The notes under the pieces: model-generated
The model's input: the letters and a program-made list of their open reading frames with translations, nothing else
Told to the model about the DNA's origin: nothing
Database searches by the model: none
Part shown: piece by piece, positions 43,400 through 55,400 of the stretch
Numbering within the stretch: the first letter of the stretch is position 1
Layout of the letters: every line of letters begins with the position of its first letter
Made by a program: the position numbers and the translations under genes
From: Sitta carolinensis
Lineage: Eukaryota; Chordata; Aves; Passeriformes; Sittidae
Length of the DNA stretch: 64,000 nt
Reading direction: 5' to 3'
Assembly (NCBI GenBank): GCA_032173965.1
Contig: JAVUNC010000005.1
Coordinates: forward strand, 46,672,501-46,736,500

Positions 43400-43600
43400 T
43401 GTGGCAGATGTTTCTCTAACCTGTCCTTACACTGACAGAGTCCATGGTCTCCGCATGCAATCTATTCCAGCGCTGAACTATCCTTCACATTAAGAAGTGA
43501 GGTTTTTCTCCTGACGTTTAACCTAAATCTTCTCTCTGTAATTTATACCAGGAGAGTGTATTTCCTTATTCTCCTACATGTGCTCTTTTCAGTGTTATCA
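43400..43600 (-). mobile_element. ancient CR1 LINE fragment
   Basis: It contains diverged matches to the CR1 3' region (CAATCTATTCCAGCGCTGAA, then a TTTTTCTCCTGACGTTTAAC-like segment). It points left. The ends are approximate. Confidence 0.6.
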
Positions 43601-44024
43601 GGTCAGTAAGATATTTTTAACAGAGAGGAGCTGATAGTCTCATTCAGTGGCTATCTTATAAGCTACATTGGCAAACGCAGACACCTGCTCAGATGACCAG
43701 CATCCAGTCTCACCATTTACAAAATCCTTGCCCAGACTGGTAGTATGGAAAAGTACAAGCTACTCCCATGAATTTCCAAAGTCATCTGTTCCAACAAAGG
43801 CAGAAGTAAATCCCTGAGTTCTTCCTAATATAGCAAGGTAGGACTTCAAAACACAAGAGTATCTGGAGAGACCTATAACTAATGTCAACAGATGGAAAAC
43901 TAAAACCTCCTAGAGATTTGGTTTTCAAGGGCTAGGCAGGAGAATACAGTTCTGAATTAAACCAGAAATATTCAGATACATTTCTTAGGCAAGATACTCA
44001 GCAACACTGAACTGATATTTGGGG

Positions 44025-44054
44025 TGAAGGTTCAGGAGAGTGCCTGAACCTTCA
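44025..44054. repeat. perfect 12-bp inverted repeat with 6-base loop
   Basis: TGAAGGTTCAGG (44025-44036) and its exact reverse complement (44043-44054) flank AGAGTG. It would form a hairpin in DNA or in the pre-mRNA. Confidence 0.9.
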
Positions 44055-45099
44055 GGTGATTGTTTTTCAACAGACTGGAGGAAAACTAGCTAGGCAGTCT
44101 CCTGATCATATTAATTTATGCAGACTCCTATTTGCACCATGCCTTGCATCACTCTCTTTTCATTTCAAATCTTATCTCAATTCCTGCTCTCCCCATCCCC
44201 GCTATAGAAGATATGCAAAAGGAACAAAAGGGATTTGGTTTCATCTGCAGAATAAAAAAACCCAAAACATTCCAAACTCACTTAGGACTTGAACTGCTTT
44301 CTGCATTTTCCCAAAAGCTCAATGTTTCCTCCCTTATTATTGGTTCTTTTATTTCTTTTTCCCCAGGAGCTGAGGAGTTTATTCATTCCAGTGAGGAAGC
44401 ACAAAAGCAACAACAGAGAGCATGAATTAGGAGGCAGAAATTCCCTATTCCACCAAGAATCTCTGTAACCTGATCTGTACCCTTGTGGTTCCACATTGTG
44501 TAAAACTGAGATAATGGCATGTTTTTACATCTGGGGTGCACTGGGTAGATAAACACAGAAAAGGCCATGAGGCTCAGATACTGTAGAAGTGAGGAGACTC
44601 ATACACATGTGTCTAGAGTTAGAGGAGGGAACATATACAGCATGTATCTGTGAATAGTATAAATGTGAAATGTATAAATGTGAAAACTTCCTGTCTTTAA
44701 TCTTTGGAAAAATTTTACTTCTAACTTCTACACCTGCTTTAAATACATGAAAAATGGAAGATCAAATATAGAAACAGTAAAGGTAGGATGTTGGACAAGG
44801 AGCAGAAAATAGGACTGTTATTGGTAATACAGCTGATGGAGAAGCATATCTAACCCCTCTGGGAAGCAGGGCAAGTCCAAGGAGAAATAAGATTTTTGTC
44901 AGTAGAATTGGTACAGATCCTGAATGAGGACATGGGGAAACCAGAACAACTGGGCAGGACCTGACAAGGGCTACTCTAGAAGCACTGTGGAAATAGCAGT
45001 TACAACTGGGACACTGCCAATGGAAGTAGGCATTACTCATGGTACATAAAATAAAGGTAGACCTAGGGGATACTGCTGTAACCTTAATGCTGCAGTAGA

Positions 45100-45910
45100 C
45101 TGTGAAGAAATAAATCATGCATAAGTAAAGTAGAAACATTTTGGATTGAAATAGGTTTTGGAAGGCTGGTGCAAGATATTCCACAAGGACCAAGCTACAG
45201 AGATCTACTGTAGCTCCACAGGCTTGGCTTTCAGTCTGGATAGAGATGTCATTACTGTTTCTAAGAGAAATTTTATCAGGAACTAAGTTATTATGGGAGT
45301 CTTTAGCTTCACAGAGATTAGATGGAGAACAAATGCAAATTTTCACAGCAGCACTCTGATGTTTCTTTTTCTGGATCTGATAGTTGGCATATTTCTTTAC
45401 CCCAAGATTACTCAACAGGCAATAGGTCGTGATGTTTTGCACTTGGTTTGGGCAAAGCAGCAAGGAACCTTACAGAAAAGCTAGTTATCAGAAATAACCT
45501 TGGATTGAGCAATTAGGGGAAATAAGAGCCTGTCTTAAAGAAGGAGATTAAAAAGCTTGTCTAACCTAGATAAATGAAAGCCAAGAGGGGATATGACTGC
45601 TCTGTATAAACAAAGGGGGGACAGATACACAAGGGAAAAAATAAAGTGATTTTTAAGCAGGAAAAACAATGACAGTAAAAGAAGAACTGATTGTAAGGAA
45701 TTGCCTTGAAAATAAGATAAATTTTAACCATCAGAGGAGGAAGTTCTGAAACAGCTGCCCAAAAGTAGCTGTGAAAACAACTAGAATGGGGTCAAGAAGA
45801 AGCACAACTGGTTTGTTTAGGGCTATATGATATTGCTGCCTAGAGCAGAGGAATGGGACCAGATGAGCCTTTCCAACCCAGTAACTATGAGCAAGCAGAA
45901 GCAAGAGGAG
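45100..45910 (+). mobile_element. ancient CR1 LINE, two collinear parts
   Basis: The first part (to about 45520) resembles the CR1 ORF2 endonuclease region, with landmarks such as TTATTATGGGAGTCTTTAGC and CTGGATCTGATAGTTGG. The second part resembles the 3' end (AACCATCAGAGGAGGAAGTT, then TGAGCCTTTCCAACCCAGTA). It points right, opposite to GRIN2B. The middle of the element is missing and the sequence has many stops. It overlaps part of the 233-codon minus-strand open frame at 44762-45463, which is therefore largely antisense to a dead LINE. Confidence 0.7.
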
Positions 45911-46269
45911 GAATTCCACTGTGAAAAGCCTTTTCCCCTCAATTTTTACATCTGCAAATGTCAAAACTCAGTCTTAATCACTGTATCTCTGTCCCCCAGC
46001 TAACCCACATGAACACAAAGACTCATGCAAATGATACCTCTAACTCCTTTGCTCCTACTTCCCTCATTCAGCAGCAACACCTCTAGTGCCCTGAGAATAA
46101 AACATTCCTCTTAGCCTTCACCCAAGCTGGTTAAGTTATGACTCTCACACTTACAGTGCTGACATCACACCCACTACCAAATGTATAATTCCTGTGGTGC
46201 TACAGGTTTTATCCTCACATAGGCTGGTCTACAGCAGGTGGAAAAGAGATGCCACAAAGAGCAAAAATC

Positions 46270-46400
46270 CCTTGTTTACAGACACTTTAAGGTGATTAAT
46301 TAGCCACATCAGCCAAAGACGACAAGAAATGGTTGTGAATGCTCCACATGCAAAATTAATTAACACAAAAACAACACTCCTTGCTGAACCTCAAGTTCAC
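46270..46400. promoter_or_regulatory. homeodomain-type site pair in intron 4
   Basis: GATTAATTAGCC (46293-46304) and AAAATTAATTAAC (46351-46363) lie 58 bases apart. The TAATTA cores match homeodomain binding sites, but such motifs are common in AT-rich DNA. Confidence 0.2.
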
Positions 46401-49400
46401 CTTCCACAACCACCTGGGGAAGGATGCTTTCTTGACTGCACCTGCAGAAGCAGGAATTGCTTCTAATAGCCTTTCAATTAAAAATGAAGGCTGCAGGAGA
46501 TAGTGTGATTTTCTTCCCTCTATATTTATACAGCACCTAGCATATACCAGGAGAGAGGCTGAGCTTGGAATACAGACAGGGTGAGGTACTTGCTCCTGCT
46601 TTACAACTCATTCTGGGAATAAAAGCTCTTTGCAGGAACACAGTCTTCCATCTCACTGAGATGTGGCATTTACACAACTCTTGCCATTTTTGCTGAAACA
46701 TTTCCTTCCTGGTGCATTTATATGTCTTTTGCAGTAGCTAAGGTCCTGTCCCCTGCCATGATTAGCCAGAGAAGGTTAATGAGGTATACTTTGAGCACTT
46801 CTGACTTCTGCAAAGTCAGTGAACTATGGGGCTCCGTTGGTGTCACAAAAAGGTCAGAGATGGGAGAATGCCAAAGAGTTTACCTTGCTAAATCATTCCT
46901 CCAAGCCAGAAGGCACCAAGAATTCAATACAGGTATAAAACTAGCCCCTCTGGGAGATGATGGTGTTCTTGATGGCAGCATTAAATTGGTATCCCAGAAA
47001 ATGGTACATCCAGGCAAGGCTGGCTCAAACTGGAGCAGCAGGGATGCCAGGGTGACATAGTTATTCAAGGACCTCAGTGCTACCTGATGTATACATAACC
47101 ATGATTTATGGAAATGCAGACTGCAATCAGCACAGGCATAAATAGGAGACATGAGGAGAGAGGAAGCTGTAAATGGTAGCGGGGGCTATGATCTGAGTAG
47201 GCTGGAGAATGTAACTCTGAGCTTCTAGCAGGGGCAAATCAGGTGTTAGGATTTAGGAAGAATTAGAACAAAATTTATCTCTCAACAAATACTGAAAACT
47301 GACTACCATCCAACATAACCCACCTTCAGCTAACAGGCAGTGACAGCACCTGACTCAGACTCTTACTTAATAGTGTTGCATACTTAGAGCCATCATGCCC
47401 TTCTGAAATGACTATGTGACAAGAGGGGAGCTTAATGAATGTCCCAAATTACAGTAAGATCAGTCTTTTCTGATTGTAGTCTGGTTAATAAAATCTAAAT
47501 TCAGGGTGCTTATACTGTCCCTATCATTGTTCAGCTAAGGTGAAAGAAGGTTTCACCTTAAGCATCTCTACTGCTCTCCTGCAGATCTGTGAGGCAGGAG
47601 GAAATGTAGCAGGGGTACTGGTAAGACTGCACATTTTGTGTCCCAGGTGGTTCAGGAGTCACAAAGGGTTTAAAGAAAATGTATTTTTATGTGCATGTAT
47701 AGGCATCTAAATGCTTTATGTAAGCATTTTGCAGTTTCTAGGAGTGCATCCGCATTGTGCAGGTGTGTGTCTGCATCCAGTACGTGTCCATGCATGTAAT
47801 GCCCTATCTAATGATTTTTTCCCCTTGGCTTTCCCTGTTGAGTTCTGGGTTTGAGTTTCATTTTGCTGAGCTTTCATTTCTTTCACTCAGAATTTTTTTT
47901 TCCCCTAAAGCATGTTACACAGAGGGAGGGATGCTTGCCAATTCACTCTGCAGCCTAGGAGACAGTTCAGAGCTTTGGCTGCTAAGTGGGTCTGGTACAG
48001 TGGTGTACAAAACCCTGACACACGTGCAGTGACACCTACTCTTCACACTGATTGAATATCTCTCCCACAATCTCTTGGGATATGAAACTGAAGGAATATT
48101 CCAAAATGCAGATGCAGAAGAAGGCCAAAGCTTTTTCCTTGTTCTGAGAAAAGCTAAATGTTGAAGCCAGCCTCAGCAGGGTTAGGAGAGGAGAAAACAG
48201 AAAGAGAGAGGGGGTGAATTACCTAAATCTCACTGTTTCCTGTGCTGTGCAAGCAAGACTGAATGCACTGCTTGAAAAGCATCTCTGAGAATATCAGAGA
48301 GAGACCCTTCACCTTTCAATAGGGGGTGTCACAGTGGGTGAAACACCTCCCCACCCTGAATATAGTAGCTGGAGCCCCTGCCCTCTGCCTGGCATGCCCA
48401 CATTGCCCCTGTGCAGTGGTGCAGAGCTGCCAGGAGCAGCGCTGGCACGGCCATATGCACGCCCCTCTGCCAGAGAGACGTGGGGTGCTCAGCTCTCACT
48501 GCTGGAAAAGGGAGGATCAAACCTCTTCCAGAGAAATTGCTGCACATATTGGGACCCAGATTCCAGGAAAAACAGTTACAAAGCCGTAAGTCCTCATTTT
48601 TTTCTTCTCCCACCACTGACATCACTGGGCTGCTGATGGCAAATGCTGTCCTCCTCTGCAGAACACCCTTTGTTTGGATCCTGGGTCTGGATTCACACTG
48701 GCATAGCCACAGCCAGCTCCACTACCTCCAAATCTTCAGGGTGCATGTCTGAAGCCCCCCTCAACCTGGCACATGGCAGGGAGTCTTGTGCAGTGCACCA
48801 GGGCCACCCCATGGGGTAGCCAATTGAAACTGTTGACTACCAACTGTTCCAAGTTATCACCAGACCTCCAAACTGAGTTGAAACAACAGGTCTACTCTGC
48901 ATCCTGGTTCTCTGCCAGGTCTCTTTTCTTGGTTTTGTAAAGAGGCAGGATGAGAAACAAAACTGTGGGATAGGAGCAACCAGGAACATCCTTGATGCTT
49001 TCTCTCTATCCTGTGGGTGGTTAAAGGGGCTGCTCACTGCATTCTCGCACTTTTTCTTATCCACAGTCTCCTTTAATTGCTTCTGTGCAGAAGGCATGTA
49101 AATATCCTGATACCCTGATTAATTTTCTCCCCCTTCTTTCTTTTATTCACTCAGGTGCTCATCATTAAACACAGGGGACAGGGAGTGGGGAGAAGCAGCA
49201 GGCAGCAGACAGCCTCCATCTCACTCACCTGTGTAAACAGAAACGGATGGTGGCTCTTCATGCCCTGGCTCATCTGCACCCACCTCCCACCCAGCCACAG
49301 TCTTGCCTCCTGTCATGGCTGTGCACCATGGACACAGTCCTCACTGCACAGACCACTGCCCCCATCATGTCTTTAGTCTGGTGCCCCTGGGCCAGGATGA

Positions 49401-50809
49401 GTCAAAGGAGTGAGACCAGTGAAAGCAGTGGAGAAATCTGCAGGGATGGGGGAGTAACTTACACTGTGGTTAACCCCCACCTCAGCTCCCACTGACTTAG
49501 ATATGGACTGGCTTGTCCACATCCCAGCAGTGTTCACCTCTGTCCTGAAATGAACTGCTGGCCTGAGCCACAGCAGTGTGAGCACTGTACATCTCCACTG
49601 GCAGTGGACTCTCCAGGGTACTTCTGCCTGTGCAGCTGCAGACCAACCTCTGCTACAGCAGAGTCTGCCAGGCCAGACAGAGCCTCCCAGGAGCAAGTGT
49701 GGGCTGTACTCCCAGCTGGAGATTCCTGCCTAAGAAGCTCAAGCTTCAGACTTTCCAATGGATGAGAACTCCAGAAAGAGAACCCATGAGTTTCAGGCCC
49801 CCCACCTGATCCACTGCTACAGCCAAGTGCTGGGCTTTGCTTGAAAACCACAGCATTCTGCCAAGTTCAGGTGGAGTATTAGACAAGGCCTGCCAGCTCT
49901 ACCTTCACCTTAGAGAGAAGACCAAACCAGGATGGAGCCCACCAGCAGGAGAGCTGGTTCATGGCACACATGTGCATTTCTGCCATGCTGGTTGTGGCCA
50001 GCAAGTGCTCTGTGAGCTTTAGGGAGCGATTCTGTCAAAGATTTTTTCTCCTTTCCCATGCTATACACAGGTGCTCACACACAGAGGCACCCCCCAGCAG
50101 CAGTTATCTTATGCCCATACGAGCTTGGAGTCCAAGCAGAATTGCCAAGGGCCCAGCTGAGGCCATCTGGGCTGCAAGGCATCTCTGTGAAAAAGGAGCA
50201 CAATCAGACATGAGTGTGTAGGGAGTGAGAGGTAACCTTGAAATCAGTGATTTGGAAAGGAGAGAGGAAGCTATGTATATGCCAACCCCAGATAGCGAAG
50301 AAGAGTTAAGCCAAGAACTGTTTTCTTGGGAGTGTGGCCTTAAAGAAATGAAATTCTTCCCTTCTCTCTGACCTGGTGGACCTCAGACATAACAATTTTT
50401 CAAAGATATCTGTATCATTTTGGGTATAAGCATGTCAACATAAAAGAGATCTTGTACCATTTCTGTGGCCTTAAAGTAGGAGAACAGGCATGGCAGAGGC
50501 AGTCTTGGAGACATGAGATGATGCTAAGGCTCTCAGCAGGTTGCAGGATATCTTTTATGATGACATATAAGTCCACACAGAATGATTTCTGTCAGTCTAG
50601 AACTAGGTGGATGACTTTGTGTATTTAAATGTGTGTGTGCTGCATAACCTCTGTTATAAGGGGATAAAAAAGGAAGCCTATAGTTAAGTTCTCTGACATT
50701 TTCCAATACAGAAGTCTTCAGGCAAATTCCCTGAGACAAACCAACATCTCCATGTTTTGCAACAGGCATTTCAAAATCAGCAGGGCAAAAATCCTGATGC
50801 TAAGGACAT

Positions 50810-50837
50810 GATTTTTATTTTTTTTTTTATTTTTTAC
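50810..50837 (+). repeat. T-rich low-complexity tract
   Basis: Almost only T, with a few A, in intron 4. Confidence 0.8.
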
Positions 50838-52368
50838 AAGATTTCATTCTGTCTTAGCTGCATTATAAACTGTTGAATAATCACAATTTCTTTTCTGTCA
50901 CTTTCTTGCAGAAATCCCAACAGGCAGTCCAAACAGCATCTGAGCATAAACGTTTTAAGAGCTAAACCCCACACCTCAGTAAACAGTGGCAACTCCCCAC
51001 CAGTACCATGGTAAGTACTGTAGTAACACCTCAGCTTTGGCAGAGCAAGAGAAAGGCTAAGGTCCAGTCAGGCTACACACAAAATGTGGACAAATCATCC
51101 AGGTTCTCTTCTATCTGTTTAAATGTGCCTCAATGTGAAAAGGTCACCTACACTCCACTACTCAGAATGCAGAAGAGAGGCAAACCACTTTGAGCTTTCA
51201 TGAATGTCTGTGAAACAAGTGCAGATTAGTCACTGGATTGAACAGTCAGCGTCAGTGCTGAAAGCTCAGCATGCATGAGAATGAACAATTTATTTTACTG
51301 AAAAGATTTTGGGGTTTCCTCTTAAGAAACAAATTAAAACACAGCACATGCAAAAAAACCCACCACCAAACCATAAAAACACACTACATTAAGGGTAATT
51401 TATTTAGGCTGAAGGATTAGAAAATGGCAGGTTTACAGTTTCCTTTTCAGCCTTTCTTCCATCCCACTTGTGTGTGGACATTTTGATTCAAATTTTAATT
51501 AATGAGTGCATGCAGCTCTCTCCATGAAGTCCCTCCCTCAAGCCTTTTACTTCAAAGAAACTTGAAGAAGTAGAACTAAGGTGGCCTGGGAAACAAGACT
51601 GGCATTTCCTAGCTTGATTTCACAAGTTAAAAATTGAATCACTGTTCTTCCATTTTCTGTATGTAATTGCTTCTATGGCTTGAATGTGCACGAGCTATTA
51701 CAGAACCAATAAATGGGCTAAGAAAGTATCAGTGAAGATGGAGAAAGAGCTATCCATGAATCTCCAAGCCCTGGCAGAGGAGAGAGGAATAAAGAAATAG
51801 CAATGGACAGCAAGAAAATCAACAAATGTAGAGATTACACAATCCTGTTTTATGATGAAAAAGGCAACACTGACCTTGCCAAGGGGTTGAATGAGGCAAA
51901 GAAAGCAGAAGCCAAATTGGAAAAGGTGCTTTGGAGAGAGGTGGAAGAGGGTGAAGTTGGCAGGTCCCTCATCATCATGATGCCCAGAAGGTGAGACTAA
52001 AGGAAGGCACTAATCAGGGAGATCATTCTGCAGACAGGTTCTCCGGGTTGCAGCAAAACGCTCATAGGAGACTAAGAGAGGGCTGAGGGCTGTACTGCAT
52101 GGAAAGTGAGGACAGGACTGAGCTGGTCTGGTCTGTGTAACCTCAGAGCAGAAGCACCATGGCAGGGGGAGATGCAATGGGGACAGTTACAGTCCAGATG
52201 CCATGTAGCCATGTTAGCCCAGCAGGGCCAAGGTGAGAGCCAAGGCTGCATGCCAGGCTCACACAGCTGCCTTGCACCATGCTGTGCTCATGCACCCCCG
52301 TGGCATGCTCTGCACCATATGGATTTACCATCGCAAGCGTATGCCAGCACAGGCAACACATAGCTGTG

Positions 52369-52410
52369 TTAGGGCAAACTTGCCCTAAGCAGCTGTGCAG
52401 CAGCTGTGCA
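52369..52410. repeat. 9-bp palindrome arms followed by an 11-bp tandem duplication
   Basis: TTAGGGCAA and TTGCCCTAA flank two bases (52369-52388). Just after it AGCAGCTGTGC is repeated twice in tandem. Confidence 0.8.
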
Positions 52411-55400
52411 GAGAGCAGACGCTTTCCCCTCAGATGCCCAGGAGTGAAGGGACCCAAGTGCTGGCTTTTATCTTGTCCTGTGCTTACTCTGTAACCTTAA
52501 GCAAGCCACCAAAACTTCCTGGAGCTCAGATCTCCCTCTGTTAAAGGCTCTGAATAATCAGTCCCTTGTTACAAGGGCTGTGAAACAAGGACCTGACAGC
52601 TGAGGGCAATGACAAGGGTCAGTGCAGTAAGGAGATGCCTCAGCTCATCCACTCCAGAGGAACTGTGCAGCTCAGGGCAGCACCTACACCACCTTCACGG
52701 CCCACACCAGAGGAAGGAGCTCTGCCATAGAAGGGTGGTGGTTAGTGCAGAGCAGCCGTGCATGACGGCAGTCAGCAGTGGGAATCGTGCTGATTAATGA
52801 CACAGCAGCAATACCGCAAGTCAGGCATGTGGATCAGTGGCTTTAAATGGAACAGCAGGATTTTATACCGTACTGGCTAAGGACTAGTTTTGATGCAGGA
52901 GATTAACTAAAGCTCAAGAGAACATTCTTGGGTCTTCTCCACCTGCTCTGGAACCTGAAGTGACACAAGTGACCTGGAAGCCGTCTTTCCTCACTCTCTG
53001 AAAATACCTTTCCTGGAAAACAGGGCACAGTGATGCTCAGGCTGATGCACTCAGCCCTGCTCCTTCCAGCCTCCAGGAAGCAGATGTATCTCATCTCCCA
53101 CACTCAACATAAAGCTCAATCAGCTGAGGCCCCTTGCCACAGCTCTCCCTCATAGCTCTGAAGCAGCCCCTGTGCCATCCAGGATCCCACACAGTAGTTC
53201 TCCACATGCAGAGGTGAGATGTGGGTGGAAGAGAGGGAAGGAAGCTGCAGCCTCCTCAGATGGCAGCATTGCTTCTTCTGTCCTGCACTACTCAGAGCCC
53301 ACCTCCAAGGATGGTCCCCAGCTGTGGCTGAGAGCTGTTGGCTCACCAATGCAGTGCTGTCTTCCACAAAGAAATGGAGGGAGCCTCTGAGACCAGGGCA
53401 GGAGAAACAGTCTTGGAGAAAGACTGACCAGCAATCCTCAGTGACAAGATTGGCACTGTGGTGGGACAGAGCCCCACAGCCAGCCCAAGGAACATAAAAG
53501 TGCAAATTTTCCTCAGTGCCAACTTTATAGGCCTGGCTGCTTTACTGCTTTGCCAAGAATATCTAGTAAGCTGGCCTTACCCTTTTTTGCAATAGAAAAG
53601 ATCGTGCTTATGACTGAACATTTATTACTTCCAGTCTGCTGATTATTTCACCAGGCCACCTGAACATTCCATTAATATCATCTTTTGTGGAGCTAAATAT
53701 ATACACTAACCACATACACAAATACATATAAATACATCTCTATCTAGCAGAGAATCCAATTAAGTGAATATGTTACGCCTTAGCAATTAATGATTTCAAC
53801 AAGCTGAGCTGCCTCTTGCATATGATTAAAGTTCAAGCAATATCAATCATAACAGCAAAAAATATTCCAGATTTTCCTACATGCTAAATACAAAGAGATT
53901 GTTAACACTTATATCAATGAGCAAATTCAAGAGTGTTTGCAAACCTCAGGAAACATATTTTTGATGATATACAGCCTGTTCCTTCAACTTATGGTAGCCT
54001 GTTCTTGAATGCAGTGTCTCAGGCCGTCCCTACTGCCTTATATATCTTTCTGCAGCATTTTCTGGATGGCAGGTCTGTAAAAATGCTTGCATCCTACAGG
54101 TCAAAAGAGAGCAAATTCCATGACTGAACAAATCAGACTGACTCTAATCACTTGACTCATGCAAATGCTTTCCTTCTCTTTTGTTCAGTCGCCAGTTTTC
54201 TGTTTGTGTTTATACATGTGTGTCTGTGTGCACAGGTGTGTGCTTGTTCTTTCACACATTAATCTTTTTCCAGGACAAGCCTGTTAGTGCAGTTTCTGCC
54301 TCTCAGCAATAGACAACACTGAGCCCTCGAGGGACTGCTCATTCCCTCCTTCTCTCACAATACCCCTCCTCTGCATTCATAAGACAGTCCCTAGGGGCAA
54401 GTTCTACATAAATAAATATTTAAGTAGCCACTAAACTACAGAAGATGCAGAAAAGCACGTGAGGGACTTGTCTGCAGAACTCAGGGTGCGAAGGAGAAAG
54501 AACAGAGGCATGGCTTGGAGGTTTGGGAGCAGACAAGTGATGAGGGTTTAAACTGGAAGCACGGCCATCCCCTTCACTTCTCCAACCCAGCCAGCACAGC
54601 GGGTTGCTTTTCACCGTTAGACCAGAGCAGATATAATACAGGTCTGTGTTATTACAGCTGCATAAGTCTAAAGGCCAAGAATGTGCCATACTGGGATGCT
54701 GATCAAGGGAAGAGCCTTTAACTGAACCATCACAGACACAGTTAATTAATCTTACTACTAATGCTGAGTCTCTTTCGGTTTAACTGCTCCATTGTTCTCC
54801 TAATTTGTTGTCATACTCCAGAAAGAGGCCTCGAATGCCCAGGAGAAGATTGGAGGCTCATCTCTGAGGACTGCTCAGATTTGTCACAGAGAGAGGCCAG
54901 GCATGGGACCCAGACCTGGTTGTTCCTCTGCCTTCTGAACTTGGTACCAAGAGGTTTCTTTGAGAGTTCCTTCCAGGCTCACCAGCTTAGGGATCCTACA
55001 TCCACACAGAATTACTTGTGCCTATGACCATAACACTACAGATTTCACAGGTCTCTATGAGATATCAAAGAATAACATTTGGATCTTTCCTAGATTCCTT
55101 GAGAAACACTGTTCTGAAAATGGATATTATAGGGGATAGGGTATACACTTGGCTACTTATGCCACCCATGTAAGACAGCAGTTTGAAGGGCAATAGCCAT
55201 GTAAAATATGCCATACCTTAGGAAATCACATACTATTTTTATGCTTCCCAACATATCCAGGAAAGCTAAAAAGCTCTCAGAAAATCAGTCAAGAGACAGT
55301 TTCTTGCAAAGCACACTCCTGCAAAAAAGAGCACACAGCAGGCACCAGCAGACTTGAAGGACCACTTGTATGATCAGAGGAGGGCATTTTTTGTTCATAA

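Noticed and set aside
44762..45463. Minus-strand open frame of 233 codons in intron 4, the longest outside GRIN2B
   Set aside because: Its right part lies antisense to an ancient CR1, it resembles no protein family I know, and it has no splice or promoter context.
53116..53505. 129-codon minus-strand frame in a GC-rich patch of intron 4
   Set aside because: Frames of similar length exist on the opposite strand of the same patch, and GC-rich sequence has few stops. No domain or conservation signal is visible.
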